From: Bradyrhizobium monzae
Lineage (GTDB): Bacteria; Pseudomonadota; Alphaproteobacteria; Rhizobiales; Xanthobacteraceae
Assembly: GCF_021458635.1 (NCBI RefSeq)
Contig: NZ_JAIRDQ010000006.1
Span: 311,105 to 375,104 of the forward strand
Length of the DNA stretch: 64,000 nucleotides
Direction of reading: 5' to 3'
Within the stretch, counting starts at the first letter, position 1, and the number at the start of each line of letters is the position of its first letter. Below are positions 9,310 through 18,553 of the stretch, one piece after another. The position numbers and the translations under genes were made by a program. A model generated the notes under the pieces. That model did not search any database and was not told the DNA's origin. It saw nothing but the letters and a program-made list of their open reading frames with translations.

Positions 9310-9491
9310 GAAGCGGCTGGCTCGGAGAATCCCGTGACGCGCCGCGCTGTCCGAGCGGCACGGCTTTCCCGGCCCGCATCCGTAGTGGGTACAATCCGCT
9401 CTGCTGTCCCGAAACGAGGGAAGATCGGCATTGCGCGCGTTCGTCCTCGCCTCGCATATTTGGCCCGGCACGCAGTTTGAAAGTCCCTTCC

Positions 9492-10058
9492 ATGCCCCAT
9501 CCCCTCCCTGCCCTCATCGTCGTCGACGTCCAGCATGCGTTCGACGAATGGGAGTCCGCGGGCAAGCGGCGCAACAATCCGGATGCGGTGGCCCGCATCG
9601 TTGATCTGCTCGCGGCGTTCAGGGCGCACGGCGCGCCGATCTTCCACATCCGCCACGAAGGCACCAAGCCGAACTCGACGTTTTTGCCATCACGCACCGG
9701 TTACGCCGTCAAGCACGAGGCCCGCGAACTGGCCGGCGAGCCTGTGATCGTGAAGCGCGTCAACAGCGCCTTCATCGGCACCGACCTCGAGACGCGCCTG
9801 CGCGCGAGCGGCATCGCCACCCTCGTGATCTGCGGCGCAACGACCAATCATTGCGTGGAGACGACGACGCGCATGGCCGGAAATCTCGGCTTCGACGTGG
9901 CCCTCGTGCGGGACGCGACCTGGACATTCGATCGCGTCGGCCCCGACGGCGACACGCATTCGGCCGAATCCATTCACGCGATGACACTGTCGAATCTAAA
10001 TGGTGAATTCGCCCGCATCGTGGCCGCGAACGACGTGATCGCTTCACTGCGACAATAG
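9492..10058 (+). CDS. Isochorismatase-family cysteine hydrolase
   Basis: This 188-residue cytoplasmic enzyme has the family catalytic triad: Asp in IVVDVQHAF, Lys in VIVKRVNSAF and Cys121 in GATTNHCVETT. The family hydrolyses amide or vinyl-ether bonds in compounds such as nicotinamide, N-carbamoyl amines or isochorismate. GATTNHCVETT is typical of the amidohydrolase branch rather than true isochorismatases. The substrate is undetermined. It starts 182 bp after the LysR gene. Confidence 0.8.
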   Translation: MPHPLPALIVVDVQHAFDEWESAGKRRNNPDAVARIVDLLAAFRAHGAPIFHIRHEGTKPNSTFLPSRTGYAVKHEARELAGEPVIVKRVNSAFIGTDLETRLRASGIATLVICGATTNHCVETTTRMAGNLGFDVALVRDATWTFDRVGPDGDTHSAESIHAMTLSNLNGEFARIVAANDVIASLRQ

Positions 10059-10186
10059 ATCGCGCGACATCCAATCATTCACCCGCGCTGATCGGACTCG
10101 CATCTGCGTCGTTTCGACGCCCGCCGTCGCCGGAACGCGGCAAGCGCCCATCTGTTGTCACTCGACATCTCAATTGGAGTGATGAC

Positions 10187-10504
10187 ATGAAGTATCTCTT
10201 TGTCGCGATGGCCATCGGTGCGGCTGCGCTCACCGCATCCACAGCCAACGCGGCCGGCGGCACCAAGGCCAGACAGAACGCGCAAATTGGCCAGCCGACC
10301 GACATCAGCGCGCAGCACAGGCACGGCCATCACGGCCATCGTCATCACCGCTGGCACCCTCATCACGGCGGCTACTATCGTCCGCACTATCGCAGCTATG
10401 GCTACTATCCACGGCACCGGGGCTATTACGGCGGCGGACCCTACGGCTACTATCGTGGTGGCGGCCCGAGCGTGACGTTCGGCTTCGGCAGCAATCGCTG
10501 GTGA
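10187..10504 (+). CDS. Small secreted His/Tyr/Gly-rich protein
   Basis: The 105-residue protein starts with a clear signal peptide (MKYLFVAMAIGAAALTASTA, cleavage after ANA). The mature chain is dominated by His (the HRHGHHGHRHHRWHPHH stretch), then Tyr/Gly/Arg repeats such as RGYYGGGPYGYY. Low-complexity proteins of this type are frequent in Rhizobiales; roles in metal binding or the cell envelope are suggested but unproven. The start is supported by TTGGAGTG eight bases upstream. A terminator follows at once. Confidence 0.7.
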   Translation: MKYLFVAMAIGAAALTASTANAAGGTKARQNAQIGQPTDISAQHRHGHHGHRHHRWHPHHGGYYRPHYRSYGYYPRHRGYYGGGPYGYYRGGGPSVTFGFGSNRW

Positions 10505-10509
10505 GCCCA

Positions 10510-10535
10510 AAGGCCCGCAGAGATGCGGGCCTTCC
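10510..10535 (+). terminator. Rho-independent terminator after the His/Tyr-rich gene
   Basis: Perfect 8-bp stem ggcccgca (10512-10519) with tgcgggcc (10524-10531), tetraloop gaga, flanked by aa and tt. It sits between convergent genes and could serve both strands. Confidence 0.7.
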
Positions 10536-10538
10536 TTC

Positions 10539-11807
10539 TCAACCCTGCAAAATCAGCCCAGCCGTCTCCTGCCCGCTCGCAAGCGCAGCTTCGACCGTTC
10601 CCAGGTCGCGGCCGTGATAGAGCGCCTCGCCGGCGAACAGCACGGGGCCATCGGCGCGCGCGAGAATCTTCTGCGCCGCCCGTGTCTGCGGCGTCGCCCA
10701 GGAATAGGCGCCGCGGGCAAAGCGATCGTGCGCCCAGTTGGCGGCTTCCGACGCCACGAGCTCGCGTAGGAGATCATCGCGTGTCAGGCCGAAGATCGTG
10801 GCGAGCGAATCGATGCCGGCGTCGATCAATCGCCGCCGATCGAGTCCCGTCAGCGCTGCAGCGCGCGGTCCGCCGAGCCAACCAGTCAGCACGGGAAGTT
10901 CCGATGGATGCTGCGTCCACCACACCGGGATCGTCTCGTCCGACAGCAGGAAGCTGAGATCGGCAAGATCCGGCGTCCTGACGCGCCACCATGGCCGGTT
11001 GAAGCGCAACAGGATCTTGATGACATTGCCGAAGCCGATGTCGGCCGCCGCGGCCGCCTTTTGACGCGCGGCATGCGGCAGCGCGATCTCGCGCAACAGC
11101 GGAAGTGGCACGGTCAGCACCACGCTGTCACAGGCAAACGCCTCGCCGCCCGCGCAACGGACCGCAACAATGGTGGCCTCTTCGATCGCCACCACCGCGC
11201 AATTGAGGCGGATCACCACGCCATGCTTGCAGCATTCGGCCACCAGAAACGCAATCAACGCGCCGTAGCCGCCAACGACGCGCCCCTGCGAATGGTGCCC
11301 GCCGTCCATCCACTCCTCGCGCAAGGCCAGCGTCGAGGCACGCTCGGGGTCGGCGGCGTCATAGCCTTCGACCATCCGTTCGATCGAATGACGCATCCCT
11401 GCATACTCGTCGCCTGCAAAATGTCGGCGCAGGAATTCGGCGACGGTGAGGTCGTCCTTCAGATCTCTCAGCGCGGCGTGAAGCTCGGCCTCATGCGGGT
11501 TGTCCCGGCCTCCACGCGCGAGTTTTGTGCCGTCATAGCTCCATTGCGTGCCTTCGATGGGCTGCAACGACAGCCCCGCCGCGCTCAGCAGACCGCGCGT
11601 GACCGGCGCCTCGCCATGGACGAATTCGGCACCGCCATCGGCGGGATAGCCGAACTCCGATGCCGGCAGCGGATGGATGCGCCCGCCGCAGCGATCGCGC
11701 GCCTCCAGGATCGTGACCCGTTTACCGGCGCGCGCAAGCTCGCGCGCCGCCATCAGGCCGGCCGCGCCCGCGCCGACGATGACGATATGCCCTGACGTAT
11801 CAGACAT
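10539..11807 (-). CDS. FAD-dependent amine oxidase
   Basis: This 422-residue flavoprotein opens with the Rossmann dinucleotide motif VIVGAGAAGLMAARELARAG and continues with TILEARDRCGGRI, the GG-doublet of the monoamine-oxidase family. The C-terminus has the second FAD motif, ADGPVLFAGEALYHGRDLGT with ALASGQETA. It should oxidise an amine to an imine with release of H2O2; the substrate is unknown. No signal peptide. It is the last gene of a minus-strand operon (nitrobindin-like, DHFR-like, amine oxidase) with gaps of 22 and 9 bp. Confidence 0.85.
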   Translation of the reverse strand: MSDTSGHIVIVGAGAAGLMAARELARAGKRVTILEARDRCGGRIHPLPASEFGYPADGGAEFVHGEAPVTRGLLSAAGLSLQPIEGTQWSYDGTKLARGGRDNPHEAELHAALRDLKDDLTVAEFLRRHFAGDEYAGMRHSIERMVEGYDAADPERASTLALREEWMDGGHHSQGRVVGGYGALIAFLVAECCKHGVVIRLNCAVVAIEEATIVAVRCAGGEAFACDSVVLTVPLPLLREIALPHAARQKAAAAADIGFGNVIKILLRFNRPWWRVRTPDLADLSFLLSDETIPVWWTQHPSELPVLTGWLGGPRAAALTGLDRRRLIDAGIDSLATIFGLTRDDLLRELVASEAANWAHDRFARGAYSWATPQTRAAQKILARADGPVLFAGEALYHGRDLGTVEAALASGQETAGLILQG

Positions 11808-11816
11808 TGCCGTTGC

Positions 11817-12521
11817 TTATTGGGCCGCGGCGTCGTTCTGGATCAGGTAGCGCAGCAACAGCACGCCGCCGCCGAGGTCCCGCGTGCTCTCAAGTGTCAT
11901 CGCGGTGAGCGGCGCGCGTTTGTCGCTGTCGGCGTCGGTCGAATCGAACACGAAGGGAGCACCCCTGGCGCCGTCGATCGCGGGGCTGAGGATCAGGTTG
12001 AATTCGTCGATCAGGCCGACGCGCAGGAACGCGCCATTGGCGACGCCGCCGCCTTCGACCAACAGGCGCTTGACGCCAAGCTCGCGATTGAGGGTCTCGA
12101 CCGCCAATGCGAGATCGATCTCGGACTTGCCGGCGAAGATATAAGACACGCCCTCACCACGCAGGCCGGCAAGATGCGAATCCGGCACGCTCTCGGTGAG
12201 CACCACGACGATCGGATCGCCGCCGATGTCCGAGCGGCCCCAGCCGATCTTGCCGTGCGCGTCGAGTACGACGCCGTATGTCTTGGCATCCTGCCGCGCG
12301 AACCAGTTGTCGCGCGGAAACTTTTCGCTCGTCGTCTCGGGATAGGGCTTGCCCTTCGCAAACTCCGAGCCGGTGACGCGGCCGATCACCCAGGCATCGC
12401 CACCGAGCTCGTCATGGATTGTCTCGAACCAGTCGGTGCCGGCACCCTTCGGACGCCAGCGGCTCGGATGGGTGCGGCCGTCGAGGCTCGCGTGCATCAG
12501 GCAGACGACATAAGGCTTCAT
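11817..12521 (-). CDS. RibD C-terminal/DHFR-like reductase
   Basis: The 234-residue protein fits the RibD_C family: the N-terminal strand PYVVCLMHASLDGRTHP is the substrate-binding start, GGDAWVIGRVTGSEF is the NADPH-contact region, and GVKRLLVEGGGVANGAFL is the glycine-rich NADPH loop. It would reduce a pterin- or pyrimidine-like substrate. As it lacks the deaminase half and other rib genes, it is probably not the main riboflavin enzyme. It is the middle gene of a three-gene operon with an amine oxidase and a nitrobindin-like protein. Confidence 0.8.
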   Translation of the reverse strand: MKPYVVCLMHASLDGRTHPSRWRPKGAGTDWFETIHDELGGDAWVIGRVTGSEFAKGKPYPETTSEKFPRDNWFARQDAKTYGVVLDAHGKIGWGRSDIGGDPIVVVLTESVPDSHLAGLRGEGVSYIFAGKSEIDLALAVETLNRELGVKRLLVEGGGVANGAFLRVGLIDEFNLILSPAIDGARGAPFVFDSTDADSDKRAPLTAMTLESTRDLGGGVLLLRYLIQNDAAAQ

Positions 12522-12543
12522 GGAAATTCTCCGAACCGGCTTC

Positions 12544-13218
12544 TCAGGCCGGCTTATCGTTCTTCTCGCGATCGTTCCTGGCGCGATCGTTCACGATCAC
12601 CGCGAGCGGATTGAGTTTCGGCGGCGCCACCAGCTTGAGCGTGTTGCTATCATGATGATCGAACGGCGCACCGCGGACAAACAACTCGGTCTGGATCGCA
12701 TAGCTCCAGCTGCCATCGTCGTTGAAAGTGATGTCGCAACGATAAGTGTCGGTGCGGAAGGCCTGTTCCAGGAAGTCGGTCGAGCAGATCCCGTACGCAG
12801 TGTCGCCGCGCTTCGCCATCACGGAGATTTTTTTGTCGTCCGGCTTGGCGTGGCCGGAGGCCAGCAGCACCTGCCCGCGCGGGATCGCCAGCGTCTGCAT
12901 GATCAGCCCGGTCGCGGGCTCCCACAGCCAGTAGCCGACCTGATCGTGGAAGGTGATGTCTTCCTCGGGCGTGTTGATGTGGATGTGATAACGCAGTCCA
13001 TAGAACAGCTGCGGCCCGTTGGCCTGCGGATCGATCGGGTCCATCCGGATGTGCTCGATGAAGGTCCGCCGCTCCGGGCCTTCCGCCTTCGGATTGATAT
13101 CGATGCCCTTGTCCGCCTGCCAGGTGCCGGCGAGCCGGCGGAGCGGCCCGAGATTGGCAAGACCGTCGGGCGAGACGTCGTCGGGCTCGGTGAAGATGTC
13201 AGCGGGAATGGGGAGCAT
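12544..13218 (-). CDS. Nitrobindin-like FABP-family beta-barrel protein
   Basis: From ATG 13218 (MLPIPADIF) the protein has 224 residues. The pattern LRRLAGTWQADKG, later FHDQVGYWLWEPATGLIMQ, is typical of the ten-stranded heme-binding barrel related to THAP4/nitrobindin and other FABP-like proteins (former DUF1794). The role is uncertain: heme or hydrophobic ligand binding. A GAGGT lies upstream of the chosen start. The open frame runs further up to 13362, but those 48 residues are Cys/Arg-rich and lie in the divergent promoter region, so I left them out. First gene of the operon ending with the amine oxidase. Confidence 0.7.
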   Translation of the reverse strand: MLPIPADIFTEPDDVSPDGLANLGPLRRLAGTWQADKGIDINPKAEGPERRTFIEHIRMDPIDPQANGPQLFYGLRYHIHINTPEEDITFHDQVGYWLWEPATGLIMQTLAIPRGQVLLASGHAKPDDKKISVMAKRGDTAYGICSTDFLEQAFRTDTYRCDITFNDDGSWSYAIQTELFVRGAPFDHHDSNTLKLVAPPKLNPLAVIVNDRARNDREKNDKPA

Positions 13219-13344
13219 GGAGACCTCGCAACGTTGCGTGGAGCAGCAATAGCACAAGGGCAGCTCGACACCACAGCGATGGAACCGAAAGTCCCGCCGG
13301 GCGTTGGGAGCCGTTGAGTACGAGTCCTCGATAGTCGGGCTCGA

Positions 13345-15483
13345 ATGGGCAAGGATGCCCATGTCACGCGTCGCGAGGGGATCCCATTGCTGTCGGAGAA
13401 AGCTGCTCGGCAGTCAACTGATGTGGGCTTCCTCTCCAACGGAGGCGAGCTTGGTGCGATGACGCGCACGCTCGACTGGTCGGACTCGCCGCTCGGTCCT
13501 CCCCACCAATGGTCCCAGGCGCTGAAGACGACGGTCGGCATGATGCTGGCCGCGCAAGCCCAGATCGTCCTGTTCTGGGGCCCTGATTTCGTCGCGCTCT
13601 ACAATGACGCCTATGCGCCCGGTATCGGCGCCAATCATCCCCGCGCCCTCGGCCGGCCCGCGATCGAGAACTGGGGAGAGCTATGGGACGATCTCGAACC
13701 GCTGCTGGCCGGCGTCCGCAATACAAGAAAGACATTCGCGGCGAAGGACCGTCCCTTCTACGTCGAGCGTCATGGCTACGGCGAGACCAGCTATTGGGAC
13801 GTCTCCTACTCGGCCGTGTCCGACGATGACGGCTCGGTCGGCGGCGTGCTCTGCCTCGTCTCCGAGACCACCGAACGCGTGCTGGGCGAGACCCAGTTGC
13901 GGGCGAGCGAAGCGCGCTACCGGGAGCTGGCCGAGACGCTCGAGCAGCGCGTCGCCGAACGCACCGCAGAGCGTCATTTGCTCGCCACCATCGTGGAAAC
14001 CACCGACGGACAGATCCAGGCGCTCAATCTCGATTATCGCTGGCTCGCCATCAACGCATCCTGTGCGGACGCCTATCAGCGCATCTACGGCAAGCGGCCG
14101 AAGGTCGGCGATTCCCTGCACGAGTTCCTGGCCGACCGGCCCGAGCATCTCGCCGCGGCCACGGCGATCTGGGGCCGCGCCCTGGCCGGCGAAGCCTTCA
14201 CCAATATCGAGGAGTTCGGCGATCCCCGGTTCGACCGCCGCGTCTTTGAGATGAAGTTCGAGACACTCCTTGCCCCTGACGGCACGCGGATCGGCGCTTT
14301 CCTGACCGGGATCGACGTGACCGATCGCCTGGAGGAGCAGGCGCGGCTCGCACAGGCCGAGGAGGCGCTGCGTCAGGCCCAGAAGATGGAGGCCATGGGC
14401 CAGCTCACCGGCGGCGTCGCTCACGATTTCAACAATCTGCTGACGCCGATCGTCGGCCTGCTCGACCTGTTTCAGCGCAAGGGCATCGGCGGCGAGCGCG
14501 AGCATCGCCTGGTTGCCGGAGCCGCACAGGCGGCTGACCGCGCCAAGACGTTGGTGCAGCGCCTGCTTGCTTTCGCCCGCCGGCAGCCGCTTCAGGCTAT
14601 CCCGGTCAACATCGGCCAGCTCGTCACCGACATGGGCGAGCTGATCTCCAGTACCACCGGACCGCAGATCCAGGTCACGGTGGACACGCCGGAGGGACTT
14701 CCCGAAGCCATGGCCGATCCCAACCAGATCGAGATGGCGATCCTGAACCTCAGCGTGAATGCCCGCGACGCCATGCCCGACGGCGGAAGCTTGCGCATCT
14801 CGGCCAAGGCCCGGACCATCGAGCGTACGCACGGCTCGGAACTTACGCCGGGCACCTATGTCTGCATCTCGGTCGCAGACAACGGCATCGGCATGAACGA
14901 AGACACGCTGGCCCACGCCGTCGAGCCGTTCTTCTCGACCAAGGGCATCGGACAAGGTACCGGCCTCGGTCTCTCGATGGTCCATGGCCTTGCCTCGCAG
15001 CTCGGTGGCGCGCTGACGATCAAGAGCGCCGTGGGGTCAGGCACCACGGTGGAGTTGTGGCTGCCGGTCAGTCACGCGGCCGCGGGCGCGATCGATGCCG
15101 TCACGCAACCCAAGCTGCGGCCGCTGCCTGCGGGCACGGCACTGTTGGTCGACGATGAGCCGCTGGTGCGCATGAGCACTTCGGAGATGCTGAGCGAGCT
15201 CGGCTACAGGGTCGTCGAAGCCAGCTCCGCCGAGGACGCGCTTCGGCGCGTCAAAGACGGCCTGCGGCCGAACCTGCTGGTCACCGACCATCTGATGCCC
15301 GGCATGAGCGGCACTGACCTCGGCCTCGCACTGCGCAACCAATATCCCGAGATCCAGATCCTCGTCGTCTCAGGCTACGCCAACAACGAAGGCATCACGC
15401 CGGATTTGCCGCGACTGACGAAACCGTTCCGGAGCGACGAGCTGGCGGCGAGCTTGGCGGGCTTGGCAAAGGCAGGAAGGTAG
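13345..15483 (+). CDS. Hybrid sensor histidine kinase with PAS domains and receiver
   Basis: The protein has 712 residues and no membrane segment. Order of domains: an N-terminal PAS-like module (LGPPHQWSQALKTTVGMMLA, residues about 40-175), a coiled coil ending RVAERTAERH, a second PAS (about 215-330), a HisKA-type dimerisation domain with His360 in GGVAHDFNNLL, the HATPase domain with N, G1 (VADNGIGMN) and G2 (GTGLGLSMV) boxes, and a C-terminal receiver with acidic DDEP, phospho-acceptor Asp648 and Lys in LTKPF. It senses an unknown cytoplasmic signal. No cognate response regulator is adjacent. Divergent from the nitrobindin-like operon. Confidence 0.9.
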   Translation: MGKDAHVTRREGIPLLSEKAARQSTDVGFLSNGGELGAMTRTLDWSDSPLGPPHQWSQALKTTVGMMLAAQAQIVLFWGPDFVALYNDAYAPGIGANHPRALGRPAIENWGELWDDLEPLLAGVRNTRKTFAAKDRPFYVERHGYGETSYWDVSYSAVSDDDGSVGGVLCLVSETTERVLGETQLRASEARYRELAETLEQRVAERTAERHLLATIVETTDGQIQALNLDYRWLAINASCADAYQRIYGKRPKVGDSLHEFLADRPEHLAAATAIWGRALAGEAFTNIEEFGDPRFDRRVFEMKFETLLAPDGTRIGAFLTGIDVTDRLEEQARLAQAEEALRQAQKMEAMGQLTGGVAHDFNNLLTPIVGLLDLFQRKGIGGEREHRLVAGAAQAADRAKTLVQRLLAFARRQPLQAIPVNIGQLVTDMGELISSTTGPQIQVTVDTPEGLPEAMADPNQIEMAILNLSVNARDAMPDGGSLRISAKARTIERTHGSELTPGTYVCISVADNGIGMNEDTLAHAVEPFFSTKGIGQGTGLGLSMVHGLASQLGGALTIKSAVGSGTTVELWLPVSHAAAGAIDAVTQPKLRPLPAGTALLVDDEPLVRMSTSEMLSELGYRVVEASSAEDALRRVKDGLRPNLLVTDHLMPGMSGTDLGLALRNQYPEIQILVVSGYANNEGITPDLPRLTKPFRSDELAASLAGLAKAGR

Positions 15484-15704
15484 CAGAGTTCTAGCGCTCG
15501 TCGTGATACCGCTGATTTTAATGGCTCCGTCCCCTGAAAAAGAAATTTCGCTAGGACCGTTTCAGCTTACCGGTAATATAGCGAAACACCGCACAAATGT
15601 GGGCGAACCACAGCTTAGTCCCGCAACTTGATCTCCGAAACCTTCATACTGACAGATTGCATTTTTCGGCGCTCCGCAGGGCGCGCTGAGTCGGAAAGGT
15701 AACC

Positions 15705-16694
15705 GTGCAGGCATCGCTTCAGCTACTGACCAATCAGGCCGAAATCCACCAAGCTTTTTCCATTTGGCGCAATGCCATCGAGCAGCGCGGAGAACGTCTC
15801 CATGGCATCCGGTGGCTCCCCGAGGACGTGTACTTCCTCATCACGGGAAGCAACCTCAAATTTGGCTTTGACGGTGAAGGCGAGAACTGGATTGTCGAGC
15901 TAAACGAGCCGACGCAGGGAACGGAGGATCCCCTGTCTGGCCTTGCGCGAGATTCAACCGGTCAGCTTTATCTGCTCAGACAAGGGACCTTGCACAAGAA
16001 TGCGCTATCTGTCCGGATCGAGAGCGACGTCTTCGAAGAACGTACCGGCCTAGGTCCCGCGGACGTAACAATAAATGGCGAGCCCACAAAGCGCTCGTGG
16101 TTCATCGTGGCGGCACTGGACCGCACAGCAGAAGAAATCTGTCGGAGCACGGCAATTTTCGTGGAGCAATGCCGCCTCGCCAGGAACGCGACGGCCGCCT
16201 CCATTGCAAAGCTGGACGACGAGCATCTGACCCAACTTTTCGGCAAGCCGGAGCAGGGTGGCCAAATGAGCGGGCATCCATATATAAATTCCAACCAACG
16301 CCATCGCGTCCAGGGCGAGGTTTCGCATAGGCTGCGGATGCTGCTCGAGGCCGACAATCGCGATCTCGTTAAACCCAGGCACGCCCGTGGCTACGAAGTC
16401 GACGGCGAGATCGAAACTGCGACCGGAAGCCTATTGCTCGAAATCAAGACCGGTACCACGGCATCGGACGTCTACGCCGGAATAGGTCAGTTGATCGTCT
16501 ACCCGAAGCTACTGCCGCAACTTGCCAAGCACCATCGGATCCTTCTCCTTCCGGGCGCCCCGTCGAGTGCTCTTTGCAAAGCGATCAGCGAGTGCGGGGT
16601 TGAACTCCACAGTTACAAAGTAAAAATTGAAGGTGAGAACGTGGACGTCAGCTTTTCGAAGGCGTTTCTTCAGCTGTGTGGTCTAGGCGGCTAG
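15705..16694 (+). CDS. Orphan PD-(D/E)XK nuclease-like protein
   Basis: The 329-residue protein has no signal peptide or membrane segment. Residues 1-190 match no family I know. The C-terminal part has the order expected of a PD-(D/E)XK nuclease core: Glu205 in a helix, Asp233 in YEVDGEIET, Glu246 and Lys248 in LLLEIKTG, and Gln262 in YAGIGQLIVY. That core could cut DNA or only bind it. Start is GTG 15705 with AAAGG upstream. It stands alone between two intergenic gaps of over 200 bp and its codons look less GC-extreme than the neighbours, which suggests acquisition. A restriction or defence role is inference only. Confidence 0.55.
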   Translation: MQASLQLLTNQAEIHQAFSIWRNAIEQRGERLHGIRWLPEDVYFLITGSNLKFGFDGEGENWIVELNEPTQGTEDPLSGLARDSTGQLYLLRQGTLHKNALSVRIESDVFEERTGLGPADVTINGEPTKRSWFIVAALDRTAEEICRSTAIFVEQCRLARNATAASIAKLDDEHLTQLFGKPEQGGQMSGHPYINSNQRHRVQGEVSHRLRMLLEADNRDLVKPRHARGYEVDGEIETATGSLLLEIKTGTTASDVYAGIGQLIVYPKLLPQLAKHHRILLLPGAPSSALCKAISECGVELHSYKVKIEGENVDVSFSKAFLQLCGLGG

Positions 16695-16957
16695 CATAAC
16701 CACCCAAACCCCGATGTCGCTCTTCGAGCTGCGGCGGACATGTCGCAATCAAGGTCGTGTCTGCCGCAGTTTTGATCACGCACCGCGCAGACACTCGGGA
16801 AATCATGGCAGGCGCCAAGCCGCATCACAAAGGTTCGTATTAGCGTCCACGTTGGCGCCGCGTATGGGCGATGATACCGTTGGCTCAAGGTTGTGAAATC
16901 CGTCATAGGCGGTGATCTGGTTCCGATATAACTTTCAAGTGACGGCGTGTTTTTCAA

Positions 16958-18115
16958 GTGAGCGGTTTTGGAATGCAGCAGGCTTCGGTCGAGAAGTTCT
17001 CGGACCTCATCGGCGGAATCTATGATTGTGTGATCGCGCCGGAACGCTGGGCTGCAACTCTGGACGAGATATGCACCGAGTTCGGCTTTGCCACCGGCGC
17101 GCTTTCGGCGGCCAGCCTCACCAACATGAAGGCCGTCGTCAATGCAGTGTCAGGAAATGACCTGACCCAGATGTCCCAGAACGCGATCGGCTACGGGCCC
17201 GACATCATCGAGCTCTGGGGCGGCGCCGAGCGCATTCAGCAGTACCCGCTCGGAGAACCCATCGTTCAATCCCAGGCCGTCCGGCAGGACATCATCTCCG
17301 GCAATCGCTATTATCGTGAATGGGCCGTGCCCAAGGGCCTGTTCGACGCTGTCGCCGTCGGACTCGTGCGCGACCGGACGATCATCGGCAACGCGATCTT
17401 CAGCCAGCATGAGTCCGCCGGCCCCATCGGCGATACGCAGCTCAACGGATTACGCTTGCTCGCGCCGCACATCCGGCGCGCCGTGACGATCAGCAATCTG
17501 TTCGACATGAAGACGGTGGAAGCCGCGACATTCGCCGCGACCGTGGAGGCCCTGACCGTCGGCGTCGTCCTCGCGGACGGAGACTCGAGGATCGTTCACG
17601 CCAATGCGGCCGCCACCGCCATGCTCGAAGCCGGCGATCCCATCGTGGAGCGACATGGCCGCATCGCGGTTCAGTCGGCGACGACGACCACGTCGTTGCA
17701 ATCGGCGATCGCACAGGCCGCAAAGGACGAAGCGGCACTCGGCCAGAAAGGCATCGGCATTCCGATCCTTCGCGGCAGCGGCGACCCGCTCGTCATCCAC
17801 GTTCTGCCGCTGCGACGCGGCCATATGCGCGCCGGGCTGATCCAGCGCGCCGCAGCCGCCCTGTTCGTGGCGTCAGCCTCCGGACCGCCGCAGATGTCCC
17901 ACGTCGCTCTCAACCAGCTCTACGATTTGACGCCGGCGGAGATTCGGATCTTCGAGCTCATCTGCGAGGGACATACCCGCGACGCGATCTCGGGGCTGCT
18001 CGGCGTGTCCGTCGCCACCGTGAAAACCCACCTCTTTCATGTCTTCGAAAAGACGGGCTGCCGGCGCCAGGTCGACCTGGTCAGGCTGGCGAAGTCGCTG
18101 ACGTTTCCGGTGTGA
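16958..18115 (+). CDS. LuxR-type helix-turn-helix regulator
   Basis: The C-terminal 65 residues form a LuxR/GerE DNA-binding domain: YDLTPAEIRIFELICEGHTR, then ISGLLGVSVATVKTHLFHVF, then EKTGCRRQVDLVRL. The upstream 300 residues look like a PAS-like sensory region (TVGVVLADGDSRIVHANAAA is a typical PAS start near residue 200). The ligand is unknown and it is not an autoinducer-binding type by sequence. Start is GTG 16958 or ATG 16973; neither has a strong ribosome-binding site. No obvious target gene adjoins it. Confidence 0.85.
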   Translation: MSGFGMQQASVEKFSDLIGGIYDCVIAPERWAATLDEICTEFGFATGALSAASLTNMKAVVNAVSGNDLTQMSQNAIGYGPDIIELWGGAERIQQYPLGEPIVQSQAVRQDIISGNRYYREWAVPKGLFDAVAVGLVRDRTIIGNAIFSQHESAGPIGDTQLNGLRLLAPHIRRAVTISNLFDMKTVEAATFAATVEALTVGVVLADGDSRIVHANAAATAMLEAGDPIVERHGRIAVQSATTTTSLQSAIAQAAKDEAALGQKGIGIPILRGSGDPLVIHVLPLRRGHMRAGLIQRAAAALFVASASGPPQMSHVALNQLYDLTPAEIRIFELICEGHTRDAISGLLGVSVATVKTHLFHVFEKTGCRRQVDLVRLAKSLTFPV

Positions 18116-18136
18116 GGCGGCCTCTCAAGCCGCCTC
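18114..18136. terminator. Hairpin between convergent genes
   Basis: Perfect 8-bp inverted repeat gaggcggc / gccgcctc with a 7-nt loop. It overlaps the stop codon of the LuxR gene and the stop codon of the convergent small gene. No clear T-run, so termination is inferred. Confidence 0.4.
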
Positions 18137-18370
18137 TGAGGTCGATCTCGCACGCTGCTCGAGCACGCCGATCGTCGAGACCAGATTGTCGCGTCGCGCG
18201 CGAAGGTTCGCTGCGAGCACCGGATATGTCGGCTGCTGCGCGTCGAACACCCCGGCCCGGGCTTCTTCCTCGATAATGTCGGTGTTGAGCAGCCGGACGC
18301 GCCACCACAAATCGGCGATCAATGCGTCGAGCCGGAGTTCTCCAGCACCAGAATGGGACACTTCCTGCAT
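18125..18370 (-). CDS. Small hypothetical protein
   Basis: The 81-residue protein from ATG 18370 has no signal peptide and is predicted helical (ADLWWRVRLLNTDIIEEEAR, later NLRARRDNLVSTIGVLEQRA). A GAGG lies 10 bp before the start. I do not recognise the family. It is convergent with the LuxR gene, so coding is supported only by the sensible composition and the ribosome-binding site. Confidence 0.45.
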   Translation of the reverse strand: MQEVSHSGAGELRLDALIADLWWRVRLLNTDIIEEEARAGVFDAQQPTYPVLAANLRARRDNLVSTIGVLEQRARSTSEAA

Positions 18371-18553
18371 CACTTGCCTCAACCTGAAACGGCCTTCTCA
18401 CTGAGGCCTGGCTTTGGTCCCAACTGAGCAAGCGGAGTGCCAAAAGGGGCTGCGTGCGATCCGGTGCCGTGCGCGGCTGCGCTGAAAAGCAGGATTCCCC
18501 GCTCACAAGCGGGCCTGAAATGACCGGGTCGATGACCCGCGAAACGTCGCGTC

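Noticed and set aside
15521..15631. 36-codon open frame before the nuclease-like gene
   Set aside because: No ribosome-binding site, no motif and a length likely by chance; treated as intergenic.
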